DNA of 64,000 nt from a bacterium D16-56 (GTDB taxonomy: Bacteria > Bacillota > Clostridia > Lachnospirales > Lachnospiraceae): the NCBI GenBank assembly GCA_003611875.1, contig RAYY01000009.1, positions 81,085 to 145,084 on the forward strand, given 5' to 3'. This document shows positions 37,397 through 45,389 of the stretch, in pieces. Both the position numbers and the translations under genes were made by a program. The notes below the pieces were generated by a model. It worked only from the letters and a program-made list of their open reading frames with translations, was not told where the DNA came from and searched no databases. Numbering within the stretch: position 1 is the first letter of the stretch; each line of letters opens with the position of its first letter.

Positions 37397-37427
37397 GTGA
37401 AGCCTATTGAATTATCAAAGGCTTCAC
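37397..37427 (+). terminator. Terminator of the heptad-repeat gene
   Basis: GTGAAGCC (37397-37404) pairs perfectly with GGCTTCAC (37420-37427), followed by TCTTTTT. It lies 27 bp after the stop on the plus strand. Confidence 0.75.
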
Positions 37428-37435
37428 TCTTTTTA

Positions 37436-37628
37436 AGTAAACCTGTATGCGCCCGGCGGCGGACGCGCCACCAATCATGAAAGCTTGGCGGGCGCATTTG
37501 GCATCCCTGATTTTAAATCGCCTCCGGCGGATGCACACAAAATGCCAAAAGCGGGCATTTTGGCTCGTTATACGGTCAGCGCAGCCAGTGCGCAGACCTC
37601 CAGCAGGGATTCGAGACTTTCACAGTAA
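37436..37628 (+). repeat. Palindromic interspersed repeat, copy C, with an ~80-bp insertion
   Basis: Begins AGTAAACCTGTATGCGCCCGG, has an 8-bp ATGCGCCC/GGGCGCAT arm pair and the CCTCCGGCGG core. It is then interrupted by about 80 bp containing its own stem (AAAATGCC/GGCATTTT) before the family end CTTTCACAGTAA. The frame MRPAADAPPIMKAWR across it is the same artefact as in copy A. It separates tRNA-Arg and the heptad gene from the 3' end of the polysaccharide locus. Confidence 0.75.
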
Positions 37629-37673
37629 GTTATAACACATAAATACCATGCAAATCATCTCATCCCTCATACT

Positions 37674-38807
37674 CTATAGCGCCTTTCCCAACTCCCTCAC
37701 CACATTCTCAATTTCTTCTACCTCCAAATAAGGATGAATCGGAAGACAAAGCACCCTGTTACAAAGCTCCTCTGTCACCGGACAATCTGCATCCGCAGAT
37801 CCTGTACCTTCAAATGCCCCCTGCCTGTGCATGGGTTTTCTGTAATAAACCATAGTGGGAATACCTGCTGCTTTCATTCTTCGCTGTATGGCATCCCGGT
37901 CTGCACCGACAGGAAGCTGCACCGTATACTGTGCCCATGAGCTGTAAAAGCCATCCGGCGTCACCGGAAGCACCACCCCCTCTATCTTCCTTAAAAGATC
38001 TGTATACCGATCTGCCGCCCGATTCACAGCCTTCAGTTCATACTCCTTAAAAGCCTTAAACTTGGGCATTAAAATCGCTGCCTGCATGGTATCAAGCCTG
38101 CTGTTCATCCCCAGTCGTACATTATCATACTTATCATCTGCATTCTTTCCATGGACCGCTATGGATCGGCACAGCGCGGCAATCGCATCATCATCGGTAA
38201 AAATAGCCCCTCCATCTCCATAACATCCTAAAGGCTTTGCCGGAAAAAAGGATGTGGTGGAACTATCTCCAAAACTGCAGCACTTCCGTTCCCCCATCCT
38301 TCCCCCAAATCCCTGGGCGCCATCCTCTATCAGCAGCAGCCCGGACCTGTCACATACAGACCGAATGGCATCATAATCTGCAGGCAGGCCAAACAAATCC
38401 ACAGCTATAACCGCCCGGGGCTTTAGCCTTCCCTCTGTCTCCACACGCTCTATGGCTTTCTCCAAAGACAACACATCCATATTATAGGTATCACGCCGCA
38501 CATCCACAAAAACAGGAACCGCCCCAATTCCTGCCGGACATTCCCCAGAGGAAAAAAACGTAAAATCCGGCACAAAGACTGCATCCCCCTTTCCTACCCC
38601 ATAAGCCATTAGAGCAATGGTGATGGCATCTGTACCATTTCCGCAGGAAATGCAATGTCTTGTTCCTACATATTCGGCAAGCATCTGCTCCAAAGCTGTT
38701 ACCGCTTCCCCAGATATAAAATGAGCAGAGGATATAACCTCTGCGATTTTTTCATCAATAGATATATGAAGTTTTTTGTATTGACGATTTAGATCTCTAA
38801 ATTCCAT
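37674..38807 (-). CDS. DegT/DnrJ/EryC1/StrS sugar aminotransferase
   Basis: A 377-residue PLP enzyme of fold type I. The family entry motif SCGNGTDAITIALMAYGVGK, the aspartate region IEDGAQGFGG and the PLP-binding lysine in SFFPAKPLGCYGDGGAIFTD are all present, and the C-terminus ends with PIHPYLEVEEIENVV. These enzymes transaminate keto-sugars on nucleotide carriers, or 3-keto uronates as in WbpE. It is the last gene of the locus and differs from the second DegT gene at 58662, so the two probably act on different sugars. Confidence 0.9.
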   Translation of the reverse strand: MEFRDLNRQYKKLHISIDEKIAEVISSAHFISGEAVTALEQMLAEYVGTRHCISCGNGTDAITIALMAYGVGKGDAVFVPDFTFFSSGECPAGIGAVPVFVDVRRDTYNMDVLSLEKAIERVETEGRLKPRAVIAVDLFGLPADYDAIRSVCDRSGLLLIEDGAQGFGGRMGERKCCSFGDSSTTSFFPAKPLGCYGDGGAIFTDDDAIAALCRSIAVHGKNADDKYDNVRLGMNSRLDTMQAAILMPKFKAFKEYELKAVNRAADRYTDLLRKIEGVVLPVTPDGFYSSWAQYTVQLPVGADRDAIQRRMKAAGIPTMVYYRKPMHRQGAFEGTGSADADCPVTEELCNRVLCLPIHPYLEVEEIENVVRELGKAL

Positions 38808-38824
38808 GATTTCCTTATCCCCTT

Positions 38825-38983
38825 TTATAAATCTTCTTTTATAATGTAACGACTTACTGTATTGATTTTATGAACTCTCTGCTGCAATACGCAGAGGTCT
38901 CCCAAAGATCTAACGAAAAAACTGCCAGCTTTTCCGTACATCCCAATATTTTCCTCAATGAATATTGCTTTCTTAAAAATCAT
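38825..38983 (-). CDS. Small 52-residue ORF between the SDR and aminotransferase genes
   Basis: An ATG 7 bp after the SDR stop, with AGGACAGG just before it, opens MIFKKAIFIEENIGMYGKAG, continuing SFFVRSLGDLCVLQQRVHKI and ending YIIKEDL. It fills most of the 182-bp gap in an otherwise compact operon. It could be a true small protein or the surviving N-terminus of a lost gene; I recognise no family. Confidence 0.4.
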   Translation of the reverse strand: MIFKKAIFIEENIGMYGKAGSFFVRSLGDLCVLQQRVHKINTVSRYIIKEDL

Positions 38984-38989
38984 CCTGTC

Positions 38990-39736
38990 CTATCGTGTCC
39001 CTCCCGTAACCCCAATATTCTGTCCCGTTACAGCCTGTGTCCCATCTGAAAGAAGATATTGAAACAAACCTATCACATCATCCACCCTAATATTCCTCCC
39101 CAAAGGATTATTTTCTGCATTTTGCCGGATTATGATTTCCTGAATTTCAGATAAAAATTTCGTCTCCATCATGTCAGGGGAAACTGCATTTACAGTAATC
39201 CCCTTGTCCGCATATTCTGCTGCCAGGCTTCGCATCAATCCATATAAAGCATATTTGATTGCTATATATGGACTCTGAAATTTAGGCGGAACATTTCCCA
39301 AAATATAAGATGTAAGCATAAAAACAATCTTACCATATCTTTTTTTCTGCATTTTTGGAATCAAACTTTCTAAAATAAGTACAATCGAACGCAGAGAGGT
39401 GTCTATTCCTCTTTGGTAATGCTCCCACTGACATTTATGAAACTGCAAATTAAAAGCTTTCTGTGAGGCCAAATGGACAATATGATCCGGATAAATTCCC
39501 GAATCCATAATTTCTGTTATCATCTTTCTAACACTGTTTTCATCAGAAAAATCTGCTCGAACCGGAATGATCTTTTCCCCGTATTGCCGCTTCCATTCCT
39601 CTGCAATATCCTCCGAACGGTTAAAATGGCTCCACACATACTGATAATTGTCTATAACAGCCTCCAATAGTCCACAGCCAACCTCTGATGAAGCGCCTGT
39701 CAGTAATAAAACCTTATCCTTTTTTATCCAACACAC
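38990..39736 (-). CDS. Short-chain dehydrogenase/reductase (3-ketoacyl-ACP reductase-like)
   Basis: A 248-residue SDR. The NAD(P) motif is TGASSEVGCG, and the catalytic Ser-Tyr-Lys set is in MLTSYIL and SPYIAIKYALYGL. The C-terminus ends in VTGQNIGVTGGTR, close to FabG-like reductases. Beside a MaoC-like hydratase and an acyl carrier protein, it may reduce a carrier-bound acyl group, or a keto-sugar. The only possible early start is GTG at 39736, inside the 3' end of the MaoC-like gene. The nearest purine-rich sequence is the G10 tract 9 bp upstream, so its translation may depend on that tract. Confidence 0.85.
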   Translation of the reverse strand: MCWIKKDKVLLLTGASSEVGCGLLEAVIDNYQYVWSHFNRSEDIAEEWKRQYGEKIIPVRADFSDENSVRKMITEIMDSGIYPDHIVHLASQKAFNLQFHKCQWEHYQRGIDTSLRSIVLILESLIPKMQKKRYGKIVFMLTSYILGNVPPKFQSPYIAIKYALYGLMRSLAAEYADKGITVNAVSPDMMETKFLSEIQEIIIRQNAENNPLGRNIRVDDVIGLFQYLLSDGTQAVTGQNIGVTGGTR

Positions 39737-40140
39737 CTACTTTTACCCCCCCCCCGCACCACTTTTTCCTTTTTTTGATTCGTTATATCAACTTTCAGTA
39801 CAATCTGCCGTACTGTATCATTTATCTCATGAACCACACCATGTACCCGCAGCACATCCCCAATATATACCGGTCTTACGAATTTTATTTCTACGCTTTG
39901 AATAAGGCTCCTCTCCCCCGGTAGATAAACACCTGCCAATGTAGAAAGAAACGATGCTGTCAGCATGCCATATGCAATCCGCTTTGGATATCCATGAGCT
40001 TCTGCAAATTTTTCGTCCGTATGAAGCGGGTTGCAGTCACCTGTGATATCTTTAAAACGCTCCATCATATCATCCGTTATCCTCACACAATATTCCTGCT
40101 CCATCCCAACCTGTATGTCTTCATATCTAAAATAATTCAT
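39724..40140 (-). CDS. MaoC-like (R)-specific hydratase, C-terminus set by a G10 tract
   Basis: From the ATG at 40140 (GGGGAGG upstream) the protein is 138 residues: MNYFRYEDIQVGMEQEYCVR, then the hot-dog active-site pair D and H in DITGDCNPLHTDEKFA, and YGMLTASFLSTLAG. These enzymes hydrate enoyl-ACP or enoyl-CoA to (R)-3-hydroxyacyl forms. The last residues are read through a tract of ten G and end VVRGGGKSRCVG. With nine G the end would be VVRGGVKVGVLDKKG and the stop would move to 39714. The core fold is unaffected. Confidence 0.85.
   Translation of the reverse strand: MNYFRYEDIQVGMEQEYCVRITDDMMERFKDITGDCNPLHTDEKFAEAHGYPKRIAYGMLTASFLSTLAGVYLPGERSLIQSVEIKFVRPVYIGDVLRVHGVVHEINDTVRQIVLKVDITNQKKEKVVRGGGKSRCVG
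39746..39755 (-). repeat. Homopolymeric G10 tract (minus strand)
   Basis: Ten consecutive C on the plus strand, within the last codons of the MaoC-like gene and 9 bp upstream of the GTG of the SDR gene. It is the longest G/C homopolymer in the window; the next is the G8 tract 608 bp away. Such tracts slip readily during replication. Confidence 0.85.
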
Positions 40141-40163
40141 CACAGCCTCCCCTGCCAAGCCTT

Positions 40164-41688
40164 TCAAAAATTCTGATAGATAAATCCACTGACATCATAT
40201 CCGGGTCCATAAAATCCAAAAACAATGATGGAAAATATCAGCATATAATAAATGCTCCATCGAAAGACAAGATTTTGCTTTGCAAGCATTTCTCTGACTC
40301 CGCTGCCTTGTGTCCTAAGCTTCTGCTGCTGTACTGACACCAGAAATAAAATTCCAAGAGCCACCCCCCCCTATTATGAAATCTGGAGTATCTAATCCCA
40401 GCTTCAAAAGAGAGCCATCTGTAAAAATCCAAATATTAGGATAGAAAGAAGCCTTGAATATTTTTAACGCTGTCCGAAAACTTTCAGCACGAAAGAATAC
40501 AAATCCTGTGCAAACCAAAAAACCTGTACGCAGACTTTGAAACAAATGATAGCTAAAACATTCTGTATTCACATGTATCCAGGCAATCATTTTTTGAAAC
40601 AAAGGATCCAAAATCTGACCGCCTGCAATATAAAAACAATGAAGCAAACCAGACCCCACAATATACTTCCAGGAACCGCCATGCCATAATCCAACTGTAA
40701 ACCACAAAATGACCATTCCTAAATAAGTAGGAACCTTCTTTCCTCTCTTTTTTCCCAATCGCCCCTTTGACCATTCTCCAATCCTTACAAAAAGATCCGA
40801 CTTCAAGACCGGATAAAACACATAATCCCTCATCCAGCTTCCCAGGGTAATATGCCACCGCCTCCAAAACTCGGAAAGTGACCGAGAAAAAAACGGAGTA
40901 TTAAAATTTTCCGAAATCCGGATCCCTAAAATTTCCGAAGCTCCTGCCGCAAGATCGATTGCTCCTGAAAAATCCGCATAAAGCTGGCAGGCAAAACATA
41001 TTGTGGCAAATATAACATAGCAGCCCTGATACGTGTGATAATCCCCATAAATCGTATCCACCACTACCGCCATCCGCTCCGCAATCACCAGCTTTTTAAA
41101 TAACCCCCACCCCATTCGCTGCAGGCCAAATACCACCCTTTTATAGTCAAAATTCTTTTCTTCATATAGAGAATCCGCCATTTCTCCATACCGATTAATG
41201 GGACCGGTAAGCAACTGAGGAAAATAACAGGAAAAGGCCGCATAACGAATCAAATTCCTTTGAGCCTGACAGGTTCCCCGGGCAACATCAATCAGATATC
41301 CCAGCACCTGCAATGTATAAAAGGAAATTCCTAAAGGAACTATAAATGAAAACTCCTGCAAAAAAATCTCTTTGTCCATTAACTCACCAGCAAACCGACC
41401 TGTATACACAAAAAAATTCAGGTACTTGCAAACAGCTAAGGCCCCTGCATTGATCAGCAATACACCATAAAACCACCATGTTTTCTGCCTTTTCGAAACA
41501 GCATCCTCCATCCTTACTGCTCCATACCAAGTAGAGGCAGTAGCTGCCAAAAGGGAGAAAAACATTGGCGCTCCCCCTGTCAGACCGCAAAAAGCCAGAC
41601 TTCCTGCTGCCAGAAGATGTATCTGAAAACGTTTCGGAATAAGATAATAGCCCACTAAAAAGCACACAAAAAGCAGCAGAAAACTCAT
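40164..41688 (-). pseudogene. MBOAT O-acyltransferase, out of frame at a G8 tract (candidate phase-OFF allele)
   Basis: The frame from 41688 encodes a polytopic membrane protein of the DltB/AlgI type with the catalytic histidine in WFTVGLWHGGSWKYI and the SFSQLLTGPINRYGE-like segment (CYFPQLLTGPINRY). It stops early at 40315 after FIIGGGGSWNFISG. The normal ending, ALGILFLVSVQQQKLRTQGS through KQNLVFRWSIYYMLIFSIIV to FYGPGYDVSGFIYQNF, is in the next frame (stop at 40164). Seven instead of eight G would restore a 507-residue protein. The start overlaps the acpP-like stop by four bases. It should transfer an acyl group across the membrane to a surface glycan. Confidence 0.88.
40364..40371 (-). 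repeat. Homopolymeric G8 tract inside the MBOAT gene
   Basis: Eight C on the plus strand. The tract lies exactly where the reading frame changes from the N-terminal MBOAT sequence to its normal C-terminus. G7 or G10 would give a full-length protein, G8 and G9 truncated ones. Confidence 0.88.
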
Positions 41689-41927
41689 TTCACCCGTTCC
41701 TCGATGATGTCCGCCATTTCTCCCACATTTTTCATTCCCGTAACCTCACCCATCGTAAACTTAATTCCAAAACATTTCTCAACTGCTACAACCAGATTAA
41801 TATGTTCTAAGCTGTCCCAATCTTCAATATCCTCAGCCGTTGTCGTATCCTTTAAGACAATGCCGCTGTCATCAAATATGTCGTGAAATACTTCCTCCAG
41901 CCTTTCAAATATCTCTTTCCTTGTCAT
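41685..41927 (-). CDS. Acyl carrier protein
   Basis: An 80-residue acidic four-helix protein. The phosphopantetheine attachment serine is in EDWDSLEHINLVVAVEKC, a DSL motif at about residues 38-40. The sequence is closer to the carriers of acyl-modification and FkbH systems than to housekeeping AcpP, which has a GADSLD context. It lies between fkbH and the MBOAT gene, with a four-base overlap to the latter, so it probably carries the group that FkbH loads and the MBOAT protein removes. Confidence 0.92.
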   Translation of the reverse strand: MTRKEIFERLEEVFHDIFDDSGIVLKDTTTAEDIEDWDSLEHINLVVAVEKCFGIKFTMGEVTGMKNVGEMADIIEERVK

Positions 41928-41948
41928 TTCCCTTACACTCCTTTCCTT

Positions 41949-43796
41949 TCACTCAGGACAAACAGGTGATAAAACGATCTGTTTTTCAACTGATTCTTCC
42001 TCTATCTGAATCACATCATTTTTCTTCTCATACCCTGCAGAAAGATCTAATTTCCAAATGGTATTGCCAAGGTCATCTTCCGAAACCTTTTCAAATCCCT
42101 GCAAAGCATAAAATTCCTTTACCATCTTGTTCTTCTTTGTTGGGTAGTAATAGCCAAAAATCTCATTAACCCCTTTTTCCTGGCACTGTCTCACCAAAGC
42201 ATCCATCATCGCAAATTCCATATTCCTTTTTAAAACCCGGCAGCTCATTAACCACAAGTCAATGTGAAATCGTTTCGGAAAATCAGAATCCAAATGACCA
42301 AACACCACAGAAACCACCCCATTATCCCCAAACCGATCCTCCAGCTTTCCATAAAGGGTAATGTTTCCCGAATCTTTTGCGATTCCTTCCAGCTCTGCCA
42401 GACTGCATCTTCTGGTGGTAAGGTTGAACTGATTGCTTTTGCCTGTAAGCTGAGAAATCCTGGACATATAAGCCGGGGAAAATGTCCTGATTTCCGCCCT
42501 CATTTCCAAAGAGCGGAGATAATCTTCATAATTCTCAAAACCCGCTTCCTGCTTTTTCCTGGCAGCATTAGCCTGATACATCTGGTTACGTCTTAAATCA
42601 TCCGAAGAAAAGGCCGATACCTCAAAAAAACCAGAACGATCCAAAATTTCAATATACCGCTCTGGCTTTTCCATCTCCGGAACCGCTGCCTCTGGTATCT
42701 GTAAGCTGACAATATGCCGTTCGGCAGGATTATCATCCACGAAAACCAGGCTTTCCACCCCTACATTCAATTCCTCTGCGATCCGGAGCAAATTCTGATC
42801 CTTAGAATCCCAGTTTGCCTTTATTACCAAAAAATCATCGGGTTTTAAAATACTATCCGGACGATTCAGTCCCGCCAGCGCATTTTCTTCTTCATTTTTC
42901 GAATCAATCGTCAGCATTATCCCAAGATCCTTATGAGCCTTCACATATTGCTGAAATTCACTATACATCTGCCCCACAGAAGTCTCCTGGCCAATCTCAA
43001 TCCGGTCTGGTCCATCATCCCCTACAATACCACCCCACAACGTATTATCCAAATCCAGTACAAAAGCCTTCTTATTTTTACCATAAATCGACTTAATCAA
43101 ATTTGCCAGATTGTACGCCAGCTCCGGAATAGCCGGAACTGCCAAAGCATACTTGTACATATGCCAATAAAACGGATCCGCCCACCTCTGAAGTCCATAA
43201 CAAGACGCCAGATAATGAATGTCCTGAATATAAAAATTCTCATGGCTTTGGGCATATAAATAAAACCGCTCATTCAAACGGTTCACAAAATTTAACCCGC
43301 CATGAAAATCCCATACATCCCGATTTCCCAAAAGGCGGTAAAAAGGAGGTTCAAAGTTATTTTGAATAACCGGACAATGGTAAGTCTCTGAAATTTTCTC
43401 CCACATTGCCTCAAACGGCTGGTAGACCTTTTCAGCAAGCTCTGCCACCTCCTCCTGCGAATTTCTTACCGTGGGAAAATCCATAATATTACGGGTACTG
43501 GTATGAATATAAATCACATCCGGACAAAACTCTGATAGTTCCACAGAATCAAACATAACATCCTGCCAGTACTGACCATATTCCGACTCATAAAAAATCG
43601 GCTCTATACCATGCTTCAAAAGAAAAAGCTCTAAAATCTCTTTCATATCATGGGTAGTCGAACCGCCGAGAACTGCAATTTTCTTTTTTATATAAGTCAT
43701 ATCCCTGGACTTCAACTGCCTTTTGATTGCTTTTCTCTTTTTTAAAATGTATTCTGAATCCAGCGGATACTCCAACAAAACCGCATCCCTTTCCAT
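41949..43796 (-). CDS. FkbH-like HAD-superfamily protein
   Basis: A 615-residue protein from the ATG at 43796 (AAAGGAGTGA overlaps the previous stop). The N-terminal half (GSTTHDMKEILELFLLKHGI) has the SGNH-like fold of the family. The HAD domain contains the nucleophile motif KAFVLDLDNTLWGGIVGDDG, a later VFVDDNPAERHIV and a C-terminal GNAT-like region (NEIFGYYYPTKKNKMVKEFY). FkbH proteins take 1,3-bisphosphoglycerate and load a glyceryl group on an acyl carrier protein with loss of phosphate. A carrier gene follows at 22 bp. Glyceryl is the expected but unproved substrate. Confidence 0.9.
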   Translation of the reverse strand: MERDAVLLEYPLDSEYILKKRKAIKRQLKSRDMTYIKKKIAVLGGSTTHDMKEILELFLLKHGIEPIFYESEYGQYWQDVMFDSVELSEFCPDVIYIHTSTRNIMDFPTVRNSQEEVAELAEKVYQPFEAMWEKISETYHCPVIQNNFEPPFYRLLGNRDVWDFHGGLNFVNRLNERFYLYAQSHENFYIQDIHYLASCYGLQRWADPFYWHMYKYALAVPAIPELAYNLANLIKSIYGKNKKAFVLDLDNTLWGGIVGDDGPDRIEIGQETSVGQMYSEFQQYVKAHKDLGIMLTIDSKNEEENALAGLNRPDSILKPDDFLVIKANWDSKDQNLLRIAEELNVGVESLVFVDDNPAERHIVSLQIPEAAVPEMEKPERYIEILDRSGFFEVSAFSSDDLRRNQMYQANAARKKQEAGFENYEDYLRSLEMRAEIRTFSPAYMSRISQLTGKSNQFNLTTRRCSLAELEGIAKDSGNITLYGKLEDRFGDNGVVSVVFGHLDSDFPKRFHIDLWLMSCRVLKRNMEFAMMDALVRQCQEKGVNEIFGYYYPTKKNKMVKEFYALQGFEKVSEDDLGNTIWKLDLSAGYEKKNDVIQIEEESVEKQIVLSPVCPE

Positions 43797-43800
43797 CTGT

Positions 43801-44814
43801 TCACTCCTTTCCTTCCCTCGCCGATAAATACCCTGCCAAGTATCTGCTAATTTCTTCAGCGCCTTTCCCGTTAAGATGCATCTCATCCTGAAAGCTTTCT
43901 TTCGTCAACCCCAGCTCACTCATAGTAATCTGGTTCAGATCCACATATTCAATCTCATTCTTTTCACTGAAAGTAAGAAAATAATCATAAATATCCGCAT
44001 AATTCGGTTCCCGCTCAAGATAATCAGGATATACCGGCAAAGAAATAAATAACAGTTCACAACCGTATTCTTTACACAAAGAAACCATCTTCTGCAGGTA
44101 TTCTAATTGCAAAGGATATAAATCCTCCCTACTCCATGGGACCTGAAGATAATCACCTGACTCATAAACCCGAGTTGAATAAACAAAGCCCTTTCCGTCA
44201 TACCACTCATCGCCTGTCTTTGCCTTGGAATAATCACATTCCTTATAGGACGAATCCAATAAATGCATTCTTATATTTTGCAGCACCTTCTTAGAATCCT
44301 TCCAGGCTTCTTTATAACGCACAATATTAGAAATGGTTGTGATCCCATACTCCGGCTTTCCTAAAACCTCATAAGCATACTGAAGCTTATTGATGCCAAA
44401 CGGCATATAATCCAATAAAATATGCGTTCGAATGGTCGAATCTCCAGGATAATCCTGAAACATAATATAATTGATGTCGTAGACTACTTTTTCAACATGG
44501 TGATGCTTTAGGATCTCTTTTAAACGGAAATAACTGTCCTCCGGCCTCTGAGAAGACGATCCTGCGTTAAATGTTAAGGCGTTTAGAGAGCAGTCTAAAA
44601 TTTCTGGATCTATACCACGATATACCCTGGAAGCTCCCAGCCACAAATAGTCGATTTCATCTTCCTGCTGCAATTCATAAGCGCTGATTCTTGTGTAGGA
44701 GTTTTTGTCGTTGGTGAAACCGAAGGATAGTAATTGTGCAATAATAAAAAATCCCATAGAAAAAATTATACTTTTTAAAATAATTTGTGTTGTAGAATTG
44801 TTCTCATTATCCAT
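43801..44814 (-). CDS. Membrane-anchored SGNH-like protein (DltD/AlgX-type partner)
   Basis: A 337-residue protein with one N-terminal membrane segment (IILKSIIFSMGFFIIAQLLS), then an extracytoplasmic domain. The likely catalytic serine is in DYLWLGASRVYRGIDP and the Asp-His pair in SFQDEMHLNGKGAEEISRYL, giving an SGNH-like triad. Such proteins accept acyl groups delivered by MBOAT proteins and pass them to glycans. It is the first gene of the module and its stop is embedded in the ribosome-binding site of fkbH. The role is inferred from architecture and context. Confidence 0.8.
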   Translation of the reverse strand: MDNENNSTTQIILKSIIFSMGFFIIAQLLSFGFTNDKNSYTRISAYELQQEDEIDYLWLGASRVYRGIDPEILDCSLNALTFNAGSSSQRPEDSYFRLKEILKHHHVEKVVYDINYIMFQDYPGDSTIRTHILLDYMPFGINKLQYAYEVLGKPEYGITTISNIVRYKEAWKDSKKVLQNIRMHLLDSSYKECDYSKAKTGDEWYDGKGFVYSTRVYESGDYLQVPWSREDLYPLQLEYLQKMVSLCKEYGCELLFISLPVYPDYLEREPNYADIYDYFLTFSEKNEIEYVDLNQITMSELGLTKESFQDEMHLNGKGAEEISRYLAGYLSAREGKE

Positions 44815-45109
44815 ATCAATTGTTCCATGCCCTATTTATTAAGTTTACTGTTATCCTGCATATCCATCCACATTCCAAAACAAATATTTTAAAAGGAAGG
44901 TTGATGACCAACATAATTAAAAAAATTCAAGGTTCTTTTTGCATAAAATGTTTCACTCACCAGGTGAAAATGCGAAGCGATTAAAAACGCAGTATCCATG
45001 CGGACTTTGACATAATGGACGAGACCATCACAAATAATTCAAGATTATTTATATAAAAATCAAAACCACTTATAGATCATTCGAAATTTTTTTACTGTCT
45101 CAAGTTGTT

Positions 45110-45269
45110 AGGAACTGTCCTGAAATAACATACTGGGATAGTATGCAGGATTTTTCTTCGAGAGCGTTGCTCAAAAATCAGGCGCATAGTGAGCCATGTA
45201 ACTGATTCTTGAACGGCGCCCTCGGAAAAAAAGACAAGGAATATGGTAAGTTATTTTGGGACAGTTCCT
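45110..45269. mobile_element. 160-bp MITE-like element
   Basis: Ends are inverted repeats of about 20 bp: AGGAACTGTCCTGAAATAAC at the left and, reversed, AGGAACTGTCCCAAAATAAC at the right. Inside are a CATACT/AGTATG hairpin and a longer imperfect stem around CGAGAGCG...CGCCCTCG with AATCAG arms. It encodes nothing. It lies in the 575-bp gap (44815-45389) between the acylation module and the AT-rich glycan module; the rest of that gap shows no gene. No clear target duplication is visible. Confidence 0.75.
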
Positions 45270-45389
45270 TAAATTATTTTAAGCATATAACTGTTCAAAA
45301 ATTTAAATCCCCTCGTGGGATATAAAATATCCCCTAACATAATTATTAATGCAAAAATCTTATAATAAATCTCCAATCAATAAATATTT

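Noticed and set aside
37447..37635. 62-residue frame MRPAADAPPIMK... and its counterpart at 4260-4442
   Set aside because: Both are produced by the palindromic repeat, with the same start in each copy and no ribosome-binding site.
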